A stretch of 64,000 nt of DNA from assembly GCA_021527695.1 (NCBI GenBank), contig JAKFAO010000009.1:992001-1056000 (forward strand). Reading direction: 5' to 3'. A program made the translations under genes and the position numbers. The notes under the pieces are model-generated. The model made no database searches. It was not told the origin of the DNA and saw only the letters and a list, made by a program, of their open reading frames with translations. The DNA comes from Naematelia aurantialba (taxonomy: Eukaryota; Basidiomycota; Tremellomycetes; Tremellales; Naemateliaceae). Positions 1 through 11,437 of this stretch are shown here, piece by piece (position 1 is the stretch's first letter; the number at the start of each line of letters is the position of its first letter).

Positions 1-750
1 AAACCGCCTAACGTCCCGCAAAATGCCATCGCAGGCGACAAGCGATATTCTCTCTCCTCGCTGATGTCTGGTAAATCCTCGCAGCCGTCTTCGGATGACG
101 CCACTCGGTCGCATAATCGGGTCGCATCGGGCACGACACAACGTCCGCTCCTGCCCAGTCAATTGTCGAATACCCCTCAGGCGCAGCGCCTGCCCTCGAT
201 GTCGCGGCTGCCTCTGCGGTCGGGCACCCTCGAGAATTCGGGTCTACTGGTGTCGGTCAAGATTCTGCGCCATTCCAACGACTACGTCGACGATCCGACT
301 GCCGGTCCGTCGTCTCGAACGGTCCGCAGGCTGGAACCGTTCAGCCTGGAAGTATTTGTGCATAACAGGACGCACCATGTCCGGCGGTTCAGGCTCATCG
401 TCCCGAGCAGATCGGAAGACGAGGTCGCATATCGCGTCAAGGAGGTCTGGGAGCGACGCAAGAAGAGGCGCAACGACGACGCAGCATGGGGCGCAGACGA
501 AGCGGTCCTCCGGCAACTGTTGGTGAAGCATCTCGCTGCTGCGCCGGCATTGGTCCCGCTCGAAAACGATATTCGCTGCGGTCCACTTCTTCCAGGCGCA
601 AGCATGTCGGCGCGGATCAAGTTCTTGGCGCTGCGCGACGGTGTTCACAGGATAGACAAGCTGAGGGTGCAGGGCGCCGGGGAGGAGTTTAGCTTTGTGT
701 TGTCGCCGGTGCTGGACGTGGTCGTAGGCGACGGTGTCGATGCAATATGA
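1..750 (+). CDS. TRAPP-II subunit Trs65-like protein, C-terminal part (5' end outside window)
   Basis: The reading frame is open from base 1 and ends at TGA 748-750, so only the C-terminal ~250 residues are present. The segment has a low-complexity Ser/Pro stretch, then a beta-rich region with a block on positions about 180-225 reading LVPLENDIRCGPLLPG followed by FLALRDGVHRID and ending FVLSPVLDVVVG. This pattern of a PLEN...GPL block, a FLAL..GVH block and a terminal DVVV is what I recall of the C-terminal domain of fungal Trs65. Trs65 is a TRAPP-II subunit that helps activate Rab GTPases (Ypt31/32 class) at the late Golgi. The first methionine in view at 64 is probably internal, because the frame continues upstream without a stop. 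No intron is needed in the visible part. The family assignment is by motif memory only. Confidence 0.7.
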   Translation, partial: KPPNVPQNAIAGDKRYSLSSLMSGKSSQPSSDDATRSHNRVASGTTQRPLLPSQLSNTPQAQRLPSMSRLPLRSGTLENSGLLVSVKILRHSNDYVDDPTAGPSSRTVRRLEPFSLEVFVHNRTHHVRRFRLIVPSRSEDEVAYRVKEVWERRKKRRNDDAAWGADEAVLRQLLVKHLAAAPALVPLENDIRCGPLLPGASMSARIKFLALRDGVHRIDKLRVQGAGEEFSFVLSPVLDVVVGDGVDAI

Positions 751-1221
751 CCTGTCTCCCGATTCTCTTGGCATCATCAGTGGGGATACTTGTCTGCGTT
801 AGGGGCAGGGTGGCGAAGAACACCTGCGTTGCTAAAAACTCACGATCCGGCACTGCGTCAGACTTCGGCACAGGCATCCTGTTGTGAAATGTGTGGGCAC
901 GTCAGGACGCGCATTTACAGTATGAACAACGAGTGGTGCTCCATGAGCAAGTAGGTGCCGGTATACGTGTTGTGGATGAACGCACTTGCCAGGGCCAAGT
1001 GGCAAAATGAGTACCTTCAATTCTTTCCTGCATCTTTTCCCGCTTTGCAATTGGATATCTTCCCGACGTATGGGCAGATGAAACACTCTTGTCTCCACAT
1101 CCTAATGGCAAGGCATATGCAATACATTTGGACTGTTCGACCACAGTCATATTGAAGGAGTATACGTGCACGGGCCGACAATCCAGAAACACCAACCACC
1201 GATATGCGGAAATGGCGTGTA
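751..1221. other. Intergenic region between convergent Trs65-like and SGF11 genes
   Basis: About 470 bases between two convergent stop codons. It should hold both 3' UTRs. I see no convincing coding exon, repeat or RNA gene. Confidence 0.6.
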
Positions 1222-3197
1222 TTAGTAGTCGTCATCGGCGCCCTCACTCGAGTCGTCATCTAGCACTTCTAGGCCACATCAGCGCTTCCCGACCACATAG
1301 AATTTTGGTGCTGAAAGCAGAGGGAGACGGGGAGAGGAGGCATAGGCGTACCGATAGGAGGCACGTATTCGTCGGCATCGGCATCGGCATCTGCGTCGGC
1401 ATCGATAACCGCGTCCACGTCCAGCGCAGGTAGGGTCTTGCGGCTTGATGTGCTGCTTTGGGACGGGGCGAGGACGGGGGACGAGAGGGAGACGGTCGGC
1501 GTGCGGCCTAGTTTGGACGGGGGGAGGGCTGGACGGGCGCTGGGGTTCGGCGTGGCTGTTGAGTCAGCGAAGAATTCATAAGCCAGCGAGATATTAGGAG
1601 ACGAGTCTCGTGTTTGACGCCCAGAGGAAGGCAGGAAGAGCGGAGGGAGGGGTAAGGCCGAGGGGGCAGGACGCAAGACCTACCACTTCCCGAACCGTTC
1701 TTGGCCTTCTTGCTGGTGCCAGCCGAGCCAAATCGCGGAGGGCTCTTGCCTCGTTTGCCATTTCCATTCACACCGTTCTCTGTGACTTGTCAGTTTCCAG
1801 ACAGGCCCTGGGCAAACATTTATACGAGAAAGAACACTTGAATGACCACGGAGAGTATAGGGGCAAAGGAGTAGGAGGAAGGAAGAACGAGGAGGAAGAA
1901 GAAGAAAGCGAGAGGAAGGAAGAACGAGGGGGAAGAAGGTAAGACAGAAGAGGAGGAAGGAAGAGCGACGAGGAAGTAGGGAAGAAGAGCGAGAGGAAGG
2001 AAGAATGAGGAGGAGAAAGAAGGAAGGAACAGGCGTAATGAAGAATGAGCAGGAGCAAGGAAAGAATGAGGAGGAAGGAGGAAGAAAGAAAGAAGAGGAA
2101 CGAAGATCGAGACCAGAGAGAAGCCAGAGAACCTGGATGCGAGAAACAAAACATACTCTTCCGCCTGCTCGCTGTGCTCTCTCCATCTGAATCCCCCGTA
2201 TAAGGCGATGGGCTCGACCGGTCATTCACCCCGAGTCGGGCTTTGTTAGCGGCCGAGCGCGCTGCCCCACGACGACTTCCGTTGAAGCCTAGACAGCTCG
2301 AGAGGTGCGGGGCGTAGCGGTTGGATGCGATCTAGGCTTGTTAGTCCGACACCACCCCTCCCCAGAGCCGGAATGATGAGGGCTGCGTAGACGCACCGCG
2401 CGAGAGCAGACGAGGCAATCAAAGAACACGTTCCCACCCGCATCCACTCGGCCACTCCCACTGCCAATGCCCGTCGCTCCGCCTGTGCCCTTTTCCGGCC
2501 CGACGAGGTACCCTGCCGCTCTGGAGTCTACAGGCGGTTGAGGTGAAATTGACCGAGAATGCGACGAGCTCGCTTCGGGCACCTGCAGCCTGGACGACGA
2601 GGAAGAGGCAGAGGACGTGGTTGGCTCGAGTGGGTTGTGTGATCTACAACTGAACCCTGTCAATCTCGAGACATTGCGATGAGGAGGCGGGGGTCGATGG
2701 ACGGCTGGGGTGGAGGCCAGACTTACAAAGTGTTACAGGTTCCGCAAAGTACGCGGCCGCGCTTGATTTCCCGATGCGCCGCCAGCGCAGTGGTGAGGAT
2801 CAGGTCAGCAACCATCTCCTCCAGCACCGCCGCTGCCTACAAGGACTTGTCAGCATGGCACAGGAGGACCAAAGGAACTCACCGCTGCACTGATCTCAGC
2901 GGTGCGGGTGCCCATGACGACACTAGCGGCGTTCAAGCAGCCCTCCAGGTGATCACAGAGCTCGTCCAGCTGGTCGATGAGTGAGTCGAACAGCGGATCC
3001 CCCTTACAAGGGTGTCGCTCTTGTCTGGTTATAAGAGCCAAGACGTCGTGCTCTGTCTTTTGACTCGCGCTGAGGACCAAAGTCTGTCTTGGTCCACAAA
3101 AGAAACGTCAATCAGTGCCGTAAAGGGACCACGTGGCATTTCCATCGGAACCCGGGCATGTGCCTCCGCGACGCGAATGCGGTGTCCCCGCCGCCAT
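1222..3197 (-). CDS. SGF11: SAGA-associated factor 11 (Sgf11), spliced
   Basis: Sgf11 is a subunit of the SAGA deubiquitinase module (with Ubp8, Sus1, Sgf73), which removes ubiquitin from histone H2B. The N-terminal helix block FDSLIDQLDELCDHLEG is followed by an exon reading EEMVADLILTTALAAHREIK, typical of the Ubp8-contacting helix. Then comes a Ser-rich linker and a zinc finger split by an intron: FFDCLVCSRA joined to IASNRYAPHLSSCLGFN, giving the C-x2-C...H-x3-C finger that binds nucleosomal DNA. Downstream exons carry a basic segment and an acidic end DDDSSEGADDDY before TAA at 1222-1224. About eight exons; splice phases agree at each junction I checked. The start at ATG 3195-3197 is a proposal: it joins by a ~63-nt intron to the frame beginning SQKTEHDVL. 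An intron at 1780-2156 is a long pyrimidine tract on the coding strand. The tail is longer than in yeast Sgf11. Confidence 0.85.
1860..2110. repeat. Purine-rich GGAAGA-type low-complexity tract inside the SGF11 intron
   Basis: The plus strand is almost pure A/G with irregular repeats of GGAAGAA, GAGGAGGAA and GAGAGGAAGG. On the SGF11 coding strand it is a polypyrimidine tract inside an intron of about 377 bases. It creates long spurious open frames on both strands. Confidence 0.85.
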
Positions 3198-3443
3198 TCG
3201 TTTTTGTTGTTCCCTCGTCTGCGACGGATCCGCACAGCGTGGCAGATCATTTCGTCTACTCGAGGTGATCGTCAAAAAACGCCAAGCGCATAGCCCTGTA
3301 GATCAGGTACGGCATCGTTCGCCACTTGCATCGCCACCTCCGTCCTCAGCAAAACTTATAAGTGACCGCCTTGGTCTCCCTTTGTTCAACCTTGTTCAAC
3401 CTTCTTGCCAAGACATCCAAATCTCGTTGAGCGTCTCGCCACG

Positions 3444-5200
3444 ATGTACGGGCAGCAAGGTTACGGACAGCAGTCACCATACAACGCGCCTCCAGCGCAA
3501 GGCTACGGCGCACCTCAGCAAGGATATGGCGCGCCTCAACCGGGCTATGTTGCACCTCCACCACCCGGTCCAGGCCAGTACGGCCAACCATACGGCGCAC
3601 AGCAGGGATATGGTACACACCAGCAGTACGGATCTGTGTCACCCCAACCCGGTTACGCGTCACCACAACCTCCATACGGCGCCCCGCAACCTCCTTACAC
3701 TGCACCGCAACAGACGCAGTGGGGTGCCCCTCCGCCTCCGCCCCAGCAACATCCATCTTACGGGGGGTACGCTCCCCCGGCACCTCCAGCCCCAGGTATG
3801 GGGGGTGCGGGACCACATTTCCTAGGTGTCCCGATCCCGGCACCTCCACCTGCAATTCCCATGTCCAATTTGAACGGGTACAACCCCCAATTCGACGCTG
3901 AGCGCATCCGCAAAGCCACCAAGGTGAGCGCCGTTGACTTTCTCAGATGGATTGGGAGAGGAGACAGTGACCCAGACTGATATATCTGACAGGGGTTCGG
4001 GACAGATGAGCGCACTATCATCGATACGCTCGCTCCGCTTGATGCGTTCCAGATGGACGTACTTTCACGGACTTATGAGCAGATGGTTGGACGGTCATTA
4101 CAAAAGACGCTGGAGAAAGAACTGTCAAGCTGGTGAGTTGTTGATATTCGCACCTTGTGTACTAGCGAGCTCAAATTCATGACTAAGGCTGGAATACGCA
4201 CTTGTCCTCCTGGCACTGGGACCCCTCCACGGCGACTTGCACCTCCTTCACCGCGCCTGCGCAGGAGCCGGTACTCACGAGGATCTTTTGACGGAACTGC
4301 TCCTGGGTCGGACGAACGAAGAGATCTTCTTGTTGAAAGAGGGATACCAACGGATGTACCACAAGGATCTCGTGGCCGTCGTTCGTGGTGAACTGAGCAT
4401 GAAGACTGAGCGGTAAGTGTTTCTTATATCCCACATTCGGAGACCGCACTGTCATCTGTACGAGGGAGGGCAAACGTTGATGCCGCTTAGGATGTTCAAT
4501 ATGGCTCTTTCTGGATCTCGGGACGAGAGCACATTTGTAAACCACCAGCTCGTTCAGCAAGATGTCGAATCGCTGTACCGCGCTGGGGCGGGCAGAGTCG
4601 GGACCGTGCGTCGCCTTCCTCCTACCTCTACTCGTAATTTTCTTGCAAGCTGACGAGCATAGGACGAGATTAATATCTGCGGAATCCTCCTTTCGCGATC
4701 GGACGCGCACCTCCAAGCGATCGCACAAGCCTTCCCACAGCGGCATCGTGTTCCTTTCTCGAAAATGTAAGTTCTTACCTGCGATGCAAAGATCACACAG
4801 CATTGCTTCCCCCGGTCTTCAGTGCTGATAAGGCTATAGGATCCACTCGGAATTTTCGGGCCATATGCGCGATTCGCTGCTGTACATTGTTCGCGGGGCC
4901 GAGAACGATGGACGCGGTGTAGTGCGGGATGCGGAGATGATGGAGGCCGCCATGTCAGGCATGGGCACCAAGGACGAGCGCATGTGAGTGGTTATTGGCT
5001 CAGCTGGGAGACGGTAAGAACGCCAGTTGACAGACAATAGGATCTACCGGATCATCCGAGCGCACTGGAACCGACCCCGCTTCAACGCCATCAAGACGCA
5101 ATTCCAGGCAAGCCACCATCGTTCGCTCAGACAGAGAGTGGAGAGCGAGACGACGGGAAAGTACGAACGGGCGTTGGTGGCGATCATTGATCAAAACTAG
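3444..5200 (+). CDS. Annexin, spliced
   Basis: A Gly/Tyr/Gln/Pro-rich N-terminal domain of about 130 residues (repeats such as QGYGAPQ and PYGAPQPP) precedes four annexin-like repeats. The first repeat reads AERIRKATK joined to GFGTDERTIIDTL, a standard type II calcium-binding loop (GxGTDE). The last has GMGTKDERMIYRIIRAHWNR. Intermediate exons read TLEKELSSW, LLLGRTNEEI and QDVESLYRAGAGRVGTDE. Annexins bind acidic phospholipids in a calcium-dependent way at membranes; the low-complexity N-terminus resembles those of annexin A7/A11 and of many fungal annexins. Seven or so exons are separated by short introns (for example after positions 3922 and 4131). ATG at 3444 begins the first in-frame exon; the stop is TAG 5198-5200. 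Repeats 2 and 3 appear to lack a clear GxGT loop, which is common in fungal annexins. Confidence 0.93.
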
Positions 5201-5671
5201 AGAATTGTGGGGTGTGGCCAGGGGTGAATTTGGGATATTGTCGAGTCTGGATTACAGAATGACCATAAATGTCGAATCATGAATAATTGAATGAATAAGT
5301 GAGCGAATGAAAACACTGTTTCGTGACGGAATATGTGCGATGATCCTTGCGCAGATGTGGCAGTGCCGCCTGCTCAAGCAACACTCGGTAGAGAGTCGAG
5401 CAAATGAGATGCGAGAGTGGGATATTGCGTAGAATACAGATACTAGTACATCGTCTCCTCCATCTCCTCCGTCTTCACTCCTCCTTGCTCTTGACCATCT
5501 TCCTCCTCCTTTCTCCTTTGGCACTTGACTGTTTGTTCCTCCATTCCTCGCTCCGCGCTCCTCGTCACCCGATCGGCACCCAAATCCCCGCGCCGACTCA
5601 TGTTCGTATCGTTTGCGCCATACGAGCCGTCTGGTTCAATCACTGGTATCGATTGCGCAAGGTCTAAGGCT
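5201..5671. other. Intergenic region between convergent genes
   Basis: Contains the 3' UTRs of the annexin and of the small membrane protein gene, with a T/C-rich stretch around 5450-5550. No gene is recognised. Confidence 0.6.
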
Positions 5672-6196
5672 CTAGAAGATGGGCACCAGCGCGCTGCTCA
5701 CGCCTGAACGGACAAACACGACGCCGACTGCGAAGACTGTGACGGCGCGGAGGATGCTAGAGGGTTCAGCTTCGAAATTCTGTGGCGGTCTTTGGGGTCT
5801 GCGATAGTCTGCCAGTAACACCTCCACCCTCCTCCCGCCTCCCATTCTCCCGTCATCTGGGAGTTTGATCATATTCGCGGTGGCGTTCTTTGTGGTACCC
5901 TTAGAGACCCGAGGAAGATCCCTCCCTCCTTCGAAGGTAATGACAGGCACTGTGGACCATTGGGGCTCTCCCAAATGTCTGAGGAGATATTCGTCGCTCC
6001 GATTCGAATAGAGTACAGGCGAGAGAAAGGCTCTACCTGGCCACGGAGATGAAGACGCAACAACTCACACAAGGTTGTCCGCGCGGTGCTCTGGGGCCGT
6101 CACTTGCGACCGCCAAAACGCGATGAGGGGGTTGGTCGATTGCGGAGCCTTGGACGAGCCGAGGTACGCCGGTGTGAGCTGCTGTGGTGCGGGCAT
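5672..6196 (-). CDS. Small tail-anchored membrane protein, function not recognised
   Basis: Two exons joined through an intron with GTGAGT donor give a protein of about 145 residues. It starts MPAPQQLTPAYLGSSK at ATG 6194-6196 and ends at TAG 5672-5674. The only clear feature is a hydrophobic segment near the C-terminus, ILRAVTVFAVGVVFVRSGV, preceded by Arg/Pro-rich sequence and followed by about 10 residues. That is the layout of a tail-anchored protein of the outer mitochondrial membrane or ER. Small TOM-complex subunits of the Tom5/Tom6 type share this layout and its R-x-V-x-FA-x-G-x-x-F-x-R style, but I cannot claim homology. The stretch between the junction and the anchor (GGRDLPRVSKG) could contain a second, unrecognised intron. 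The gene is divergent from the PITH gene with about 230 bases between starts. Confidence 0.55.
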
Positions 6197-6429
6197 TTCG
6201 TGGGGTGTAGTGCTGCCGGATGCTGCGTTGCGTCTCGACTGTCTCTGGGATGTCTGTGGTCAGAATGTCTGAATCGGCAGTAGCTGAAAGCTATTCATTT
6301 TCCTGATTGGTTTGGTTCCGTTCCACCAGCGCCACGTCATGTCTCCTCCCCGTCGCCCTCCACTTGGCCGGTCCACTCGAACACCCGAAGTATTCCATCT
6401 TTCACTCTTTCTCCAAAGCCCAAGAGACA

Positions 6430-7760
6430 ATGTGCGAGCACGACCACGACCACGAGCACGAGCATGAACACGACCACGGCGCACACGGCCATTCGCACGA
6501 GGTACCACTGGGATCTGGGCCGGCCGACTCGCTGTACACCCAGATAGACGTGGAGCATGTCGTTGCACTCAATGCGAAAGGAGGCGCACAGGCTGGTCGA
6601 GCAGTCATCAAGTGCGTCTTATCCCTCTACGCCTCTCTATCTGTAGCCATATCGTCTGCTTGACGCGTGTGCACCATTCAATGTCTTCAATCTCTGGGTG
6701 GTCTGTTGTTTGCCGACCGATGAGCCCTAGATGAGGAGGAATCGAGCGGGTCACACGCCCTCTAAAATTCAGACTCGGCTAAATGGGCGTAGGACCTGGG
6801 AGGACCGAGAGGACGAGATGCATGTGAGCTTGGTTTCTTATCCCTTGTTCACACCCAAGGTGAAAGACAGCTGACAAGGCCACTGAGTGGGTCGAATCCG
6901 ATGCCGATGACTCTTTGATCCTTCAAAGTAAGTCCCTCCCGGCGACTCTAGGAACCCTGTGCAACCGTGCACCAACACCCTCTCTAGTGCACCTGGTGGT
7001 CACCTCTTTTCCCACCCGTGGTCGCCGACCTGTCTCGTGTACTCTTGTCACATGCTGATCTGCGGCAGTACCGTTCCTGTCCTCCGTGTCGCTGCGGAGC
7101 ATCACCATCAAAGCCGGTCCATCTGGCCAAACACCAACACAAGTCCGACTGGTACGTCAGGTCTCATCCTTTATCCTTTTCAACCTCCGCGACTCGTTGT
7201 TTTCCTCTCCACCCACCTATTGGGCCTGTATTGTCTGTCGTTGCTGCTGAGATGAGACTTGTAGTTTCGCGATCGACCAGGCCTAGATTTCTCCGACGTC
7301 GAGTCGTCCACGCCGGTTCTGGAGTTGGATATTCTGGAACGCCAAGAAGGAGTCGAGTATCAGGTCAAGTTCGTAACCCCCCACCCCCACCCCCACCACT
7401 CACCGCCCTCCACCTAATGGCACCACCATCCACAGATTGAGGTCACCGCTGACGCGTCGCAGAGCAACCAAGTTCGCCGGCGTGACGACGCTCACCCTCT
7501 TTATTCCCGGCAACATCTCCGGAGGGGACGAGACCACAAAGGTCTTCTACGTGGGCTTCAGGGGCAGCTGGAAACCTGTAAGTTCATTTCTTCCCCTCTG
7601 CTCTCGACCATCTGTGATGCGGTGATGCTGATTCAGGCGCGTTGCCCGATAGCTGCCCGGTAAGCCCGGAGTCATCATCTACGAGAGCGCGGCGAGGCCA
7701 GCCGACCACAAGCTCAATTCGGGAGTAACGGAGGGCGCGGTTTTCCGACCGGGCTACTAG
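6430..7760 (+). CDS. PITH-domain protein (TXNL1/PITHD1-like, no thioredoxin domain), spliced
   Basis: After a His/Glu/Asp-rich start (MCEHDHDHEHEHEHDHGAHG) the protein enters a PITH domain: DSLYTQIDVEHVVALNAK, VIK joined to TWEDREDEM, ATEWVESDADDSLILQ, IPFLSSVSLRSITIKAG, then VTTLTLFIPGN and a final VFYVGFRGSWKP-LPGKPGVIIYESAARPADHK. PITH domains interact with the 26S proteasome in TXNL1. Here no thioredoxin fold precedes it, so PITHD1 is the closer relative. Seven or so exons with phase-consistent junctions; the stop is TAG 7758-7760. The His-rich N-terminus is usual in this family and may bind metal. About 210 residues in total, matching the family. Confidence 0.9.
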
Positions 7761-8055
7761 TCTTCTTCTGGGTCGAAGGTTTGAGGGCTGTTGTGAGCTT
7801 TCTACTGGAACACTATGACGCTGTATCGGATGCAAGTGCATTCAGGAATTGAGATAAACGAGAGCGGACAAGAGGCCAAGCAGGTCCAGCAGGTCATACT
7901 GTAGCATACATAGCAAAATGACAACAACATATGCGGGCAATGTCTGATTCTGCTCCTCGGGCGGCGACATGCCCCCGAGGCTACGATTGGGTTCGTGATG
8001 TCCGTGCAAGATAGTAGCCAACTTGTATTATCTACGATCCAAACTGTCCATTTCC
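7761..8055. other. Intergenic region between convergent PITH and hydrolase genes
   Basis: About 295 bases with no recognised element; presumably both 3' UTRs. Confidence 0.55.
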
Positions 8056-11000
8056 ATCACGTGAGCCCAGCTTGGCTCTGGCTGGTCCGCCGTACTCTCT
8101 CTTCGTGCTCGGTTCTCAAGTCGTCCGCGACGCTCTCCTTGATCTCCTGCAGACTGTCTCCTCCGGCGTGTTGCTTGTCAGGCTAGACTGGTCAGTATGA
8201 CTGCAACTCTGTTTGCTCCGTGGGATCCAAGCAGCAGACGGAGCAGAAGAAACAGACAGAGCAGACCAATAGTGCGGGGGAAAGGGGGGAGAGGTGAAGG
8301 GTGGGAGCTCACCTTTGAGCTCATCCTGGTCCACACGGCCATGGCGCCACTCGTCTTCCCTCCGACCTCGTCCACGCTCTTCCCGACCGCGCGCGCCAAC
8401 TCGCCGTCGTACCACGCCACGAGGCTGGCCAGCGGCGGCCTCTCGCCCGCCAAGTCGCGCGTGAGGAAGCCCGCGCGTTCGGCGCGCTGCCGGTCGGCGA
8501 GCTTGATCTCGCGCCACTTGGCGTGCGCCGCCGCGTACTTGCTGTCCCACTGCGCGCGCTTCGCGAGCCATTTCTGTATTGCCCCGCCGCCGTGGACCTG
8601 GCCGATACGGTCCCGCAACGCCGGGTCCAGGGCGGGAACCTCCCCGACCGGCTCAAACGGCCGGATGTGGCCGTGCGTCGATACTCGCTCAGAGACGATA
8701 TCAGACGTCAACGACGACGACCCCGCCCCCGCCCCAGCCCCCGCGGACGGTGATGACGACGACGGTGGCGACGATGCCGAGTAGGCAAACGGCTCGATCC
8801 CACGCACAGTCACGATGCCGGTGGGGCGAATGTCGCCATGCGAGTCGGGGGCAGAGGACGACGTCTCGTCAGAATCGGTCGACGCCTCGGATTCAACGTC
8901 GGCCATGTCGAGTTCGTCCGAGTTGGCGGCGAGCGCAGCCGAGGCCGTGATGATTGGCGCGGTGAGGTCCACTGTTGAGCCAGGCGCACTGTTATCGGCC
9001 GTGGTCGATTCAGCCCATGCGGAAGCCGCGGAAGCGCCGTTGACAACCGCTGTTAATCCCGGCGAGGCATCCAGCCCACTCTGTCGCAACGACGCTTCCC
9101 TGCTCAAACTCTGCTCGCGCTGTTCGAGCTTCTGCTCCAGCGCCTTGGCAGCAGCAGTGTACGCCCAGATATTGAAGCTGTCGCTTCAGCCTACACGGTC
9201 CAATGGTCCGGCGAGATCGTCCTCTAGAGACACGGACTTACTTGGCACACGCGCGATACATGTATTTTGCGCTCCGACACCAGCTGAGAGTAGGCACGAC
9301 GTGGCAGCACCCCTCGTAGATCTGCAAATGCACCTTGGTAGGCTTGTACTTGTTCACCATCTGAGCCTGGTCGGGGTACTGCTCCAGTGTTATCCGTCCC
9401 GGCGGGTAGGTCGTCGGTGACGCCGCCTTGTGCGCGAGGTAGATGATCTCGTCGCGAAGCAGCTCGCCACCTCCACCGAGCTGAACATGCCTAATGAGCT
9501 TTCAATCGTTTTCAAGAGAAGGGACTGTAGAGGTATAGGAGGAACGATGGCACGCACGATCAACAATGGACACAAGCCGCCGAGGGAGCCAAGGTTGACG
9601 GGTGATACCAGCGGGTGCGTCAAGAGATTATTTGGACTTTATTGTTTCAGCAAGTGCTAGTGCATCCACATTGAGGTTGAGCTCACCAGTACATCTGCAC
9701 CTGCTCGTCGAAATGCTGCTGGGATCCGTCCGGCATTGTCACAGTAATGCCATCTCCTGGAGGTGGCGGCCAGGTCGCGCTTGGTTTATAGTGGAATCTG
9801 CGGCCAGTCAGCAATCAGCAGCCCGGAATCCATCAAGTATGCAAACATTGAACTGACCCATCCGAGGGAATGAAATCTCCTCCGTCCCACCCGCCGATGC
9901 TCGGCATACTATGCGTCAAGTCGACCCAGGGACTGATCAAGCTCGCGCCTGCTGGCATCGGCAATCCCATTTCTCGAATAACAATCAATAACGAGATGAC
10001 CATGCCGGCACCAGCCGAGTCGCCCATCATGATGATTGATGTTGGGAGGACGGGGTGATGTGCACCTGGCGGAGGGTCGATCAGGTACAGGTACGATGCC
10101 AATGCGTCGAGCAGGCCGCATGGCTAGTGGCTGTACGTCAGTGTGCTGTCAACGTCAGGAGTCAGGGACTGACAAAGGGATACTGAGGGGATAAGCGATA
10201 CGCGGGGCAAAAGGCTCGCGCCCCGGCTTTCCGCGCATGTCTCTGGACCTGGTATCGATGGGTGTCGAGGGAAGAGAAGAAGAATGCGCCGCCTGCGATG
10301 CGTCAGAAGGCCAGGATGTGGACGTGGTGGCTAGAGCGGCTGACCATGGATGTAGAGAATGACGCGCTCGCCAATGACCTCAGCGCCGCTGTTGTCCTTG
10401 ACGCTACCCAGGGTCGCCGAGCGCCGAGGTAGCCTGTGATGCCAGGGTTCTGCACGAGCCGAGCCCAGGACCGTGTTCTCGCGACTGGGTCCGGCAGTGC
10501 TAGGGGCGGAAGCGGAGTTCGGCATGGTCGCCGTACGACGCAGGTAGTCTTTTTGCATCTGAAATCGTGAGTCACCAACTGCAGCCACGCCGAAAGCGAG
10601 CCTGGTGACTCACCTCGACCCACTCGCCCTGCAATTCTTGTCCGCGGACTCGCCACCAGCGTTTCCCTCCGATCAGCTTCAGTCCGCCTCCCTCCGCCCC
10701 TTCAGGCCCATACGTCGGCAGATGTTTCTCCAGAATATCCTCGGCGCTCTCAATCGCAGATTGTGAGATTGTCACCGTCTTTCGCCTCACCCAATCTGCT
10801 CCTGATCAGCCATACCTCGCTCGCCGACTGTAAACAGACATACGAGGCACAGGCACAGCCATCGCCGTAAAGGCCTGTACCTCCTCCACGCCATGGTGAC
10901 TTGCGAAATCTAGAAACCGCCGCGCAAGCTTCAGACCCTCTTCGTAGCTGAGCTGGGTCTCTGGACCGCCCCCCGGTCCACCTTCAGCGAGCGACTTGCG

Positions 11001-11108
11001 TGAGGCCGCTTTTCGCTTTTGCGAGGAGAGGATGTGGGAGAAAAAGGTGGATACGACGGTGGGCGTCGTCGCTAGGGCCACCGCCGGGGTGCTGAACCCG
11101 CCTGCCAT
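8056..11108 (-). CDS. HSL-family alpha/beta hydrolase (lipase/esterase) with long C-terminal extension, spliced
   Basis: The gene runs from ATG 11106-11108 to TGA 8056-8058. After an N-terminal region (LSYEEGLKLARRFLDFAS, later RWWRVRGQELQGEWVE), the hydrolase core starts with YIHGGAFFF, the oxyanion-hole HGG motif split by an intron. It continues to the nucleophile elbow MMGDSAGAGMVISLL with catalytic Ser, the block SPWVDLTHSMPS, the acid block GGELLRDEIIYLAHKA with the likely Asp, and the His in YEGCCHVVPTL. These are the signatures of hormone-sensitive-lipase type esterases (alpha/beta hydrolase fold-3). After the core the protein extends about 280 residues, with Ser/Asp/Ala-rich sequence (DSDETSSSAPDSHGD) and a charged helical block (AIQKWLAKRAQWDSKYAA). 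The last exon reads GGDSLQEIKESVADDLRTEH. The substrate is unknown. No signal peptide is seen. Confidence 0.85.
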
Positions 11109-11437
11109 GTCTCTCTGCCGCCGTGTTGAAGGTCACAACATGGACTGTTGTCGACTGTTGTAAAGAGATGGCGATGCAATGAGTGGAGCACCAGAGAAGA
11201 TGCCGATTCCGTCGGAACGGACAACTGGAAGAGTGACGTGGCTTTATCGCTCTCCTTTATCTTATATGGCTGGTTCACGTTGCTGAATGGAGCCGACTCG
11301 GATTCCAACGATTCTCTGTTCATCAGTCTGTGATCTGCTGCTGTCTCTTTCTAACATAACACTCGCCACTACACGGAGAGACACAACGACAGACAAGTAC
11401 CTGCTCCCCGTCGCCTCACTCGCTACCTAGATCCACC
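11109..11437. promoter_or_regulatory. Divergent promoter region between the HSL-type hydrolase and AsnRS genes
   Basis: About 330 bases between two divergent start codons. I see no sharp motif. The 3' part before 11438 is CT/AC-rich, as in fungal 5' UTRs. Confidence 0.45.

Noticed and set aside
1680..2225. Long Ser/Leu/Phe-rich open frames on the minus strand
   Set aside because: They arise from the polypyrimidine tract in an SGF11 intron; splice sites on both sides are in phase.
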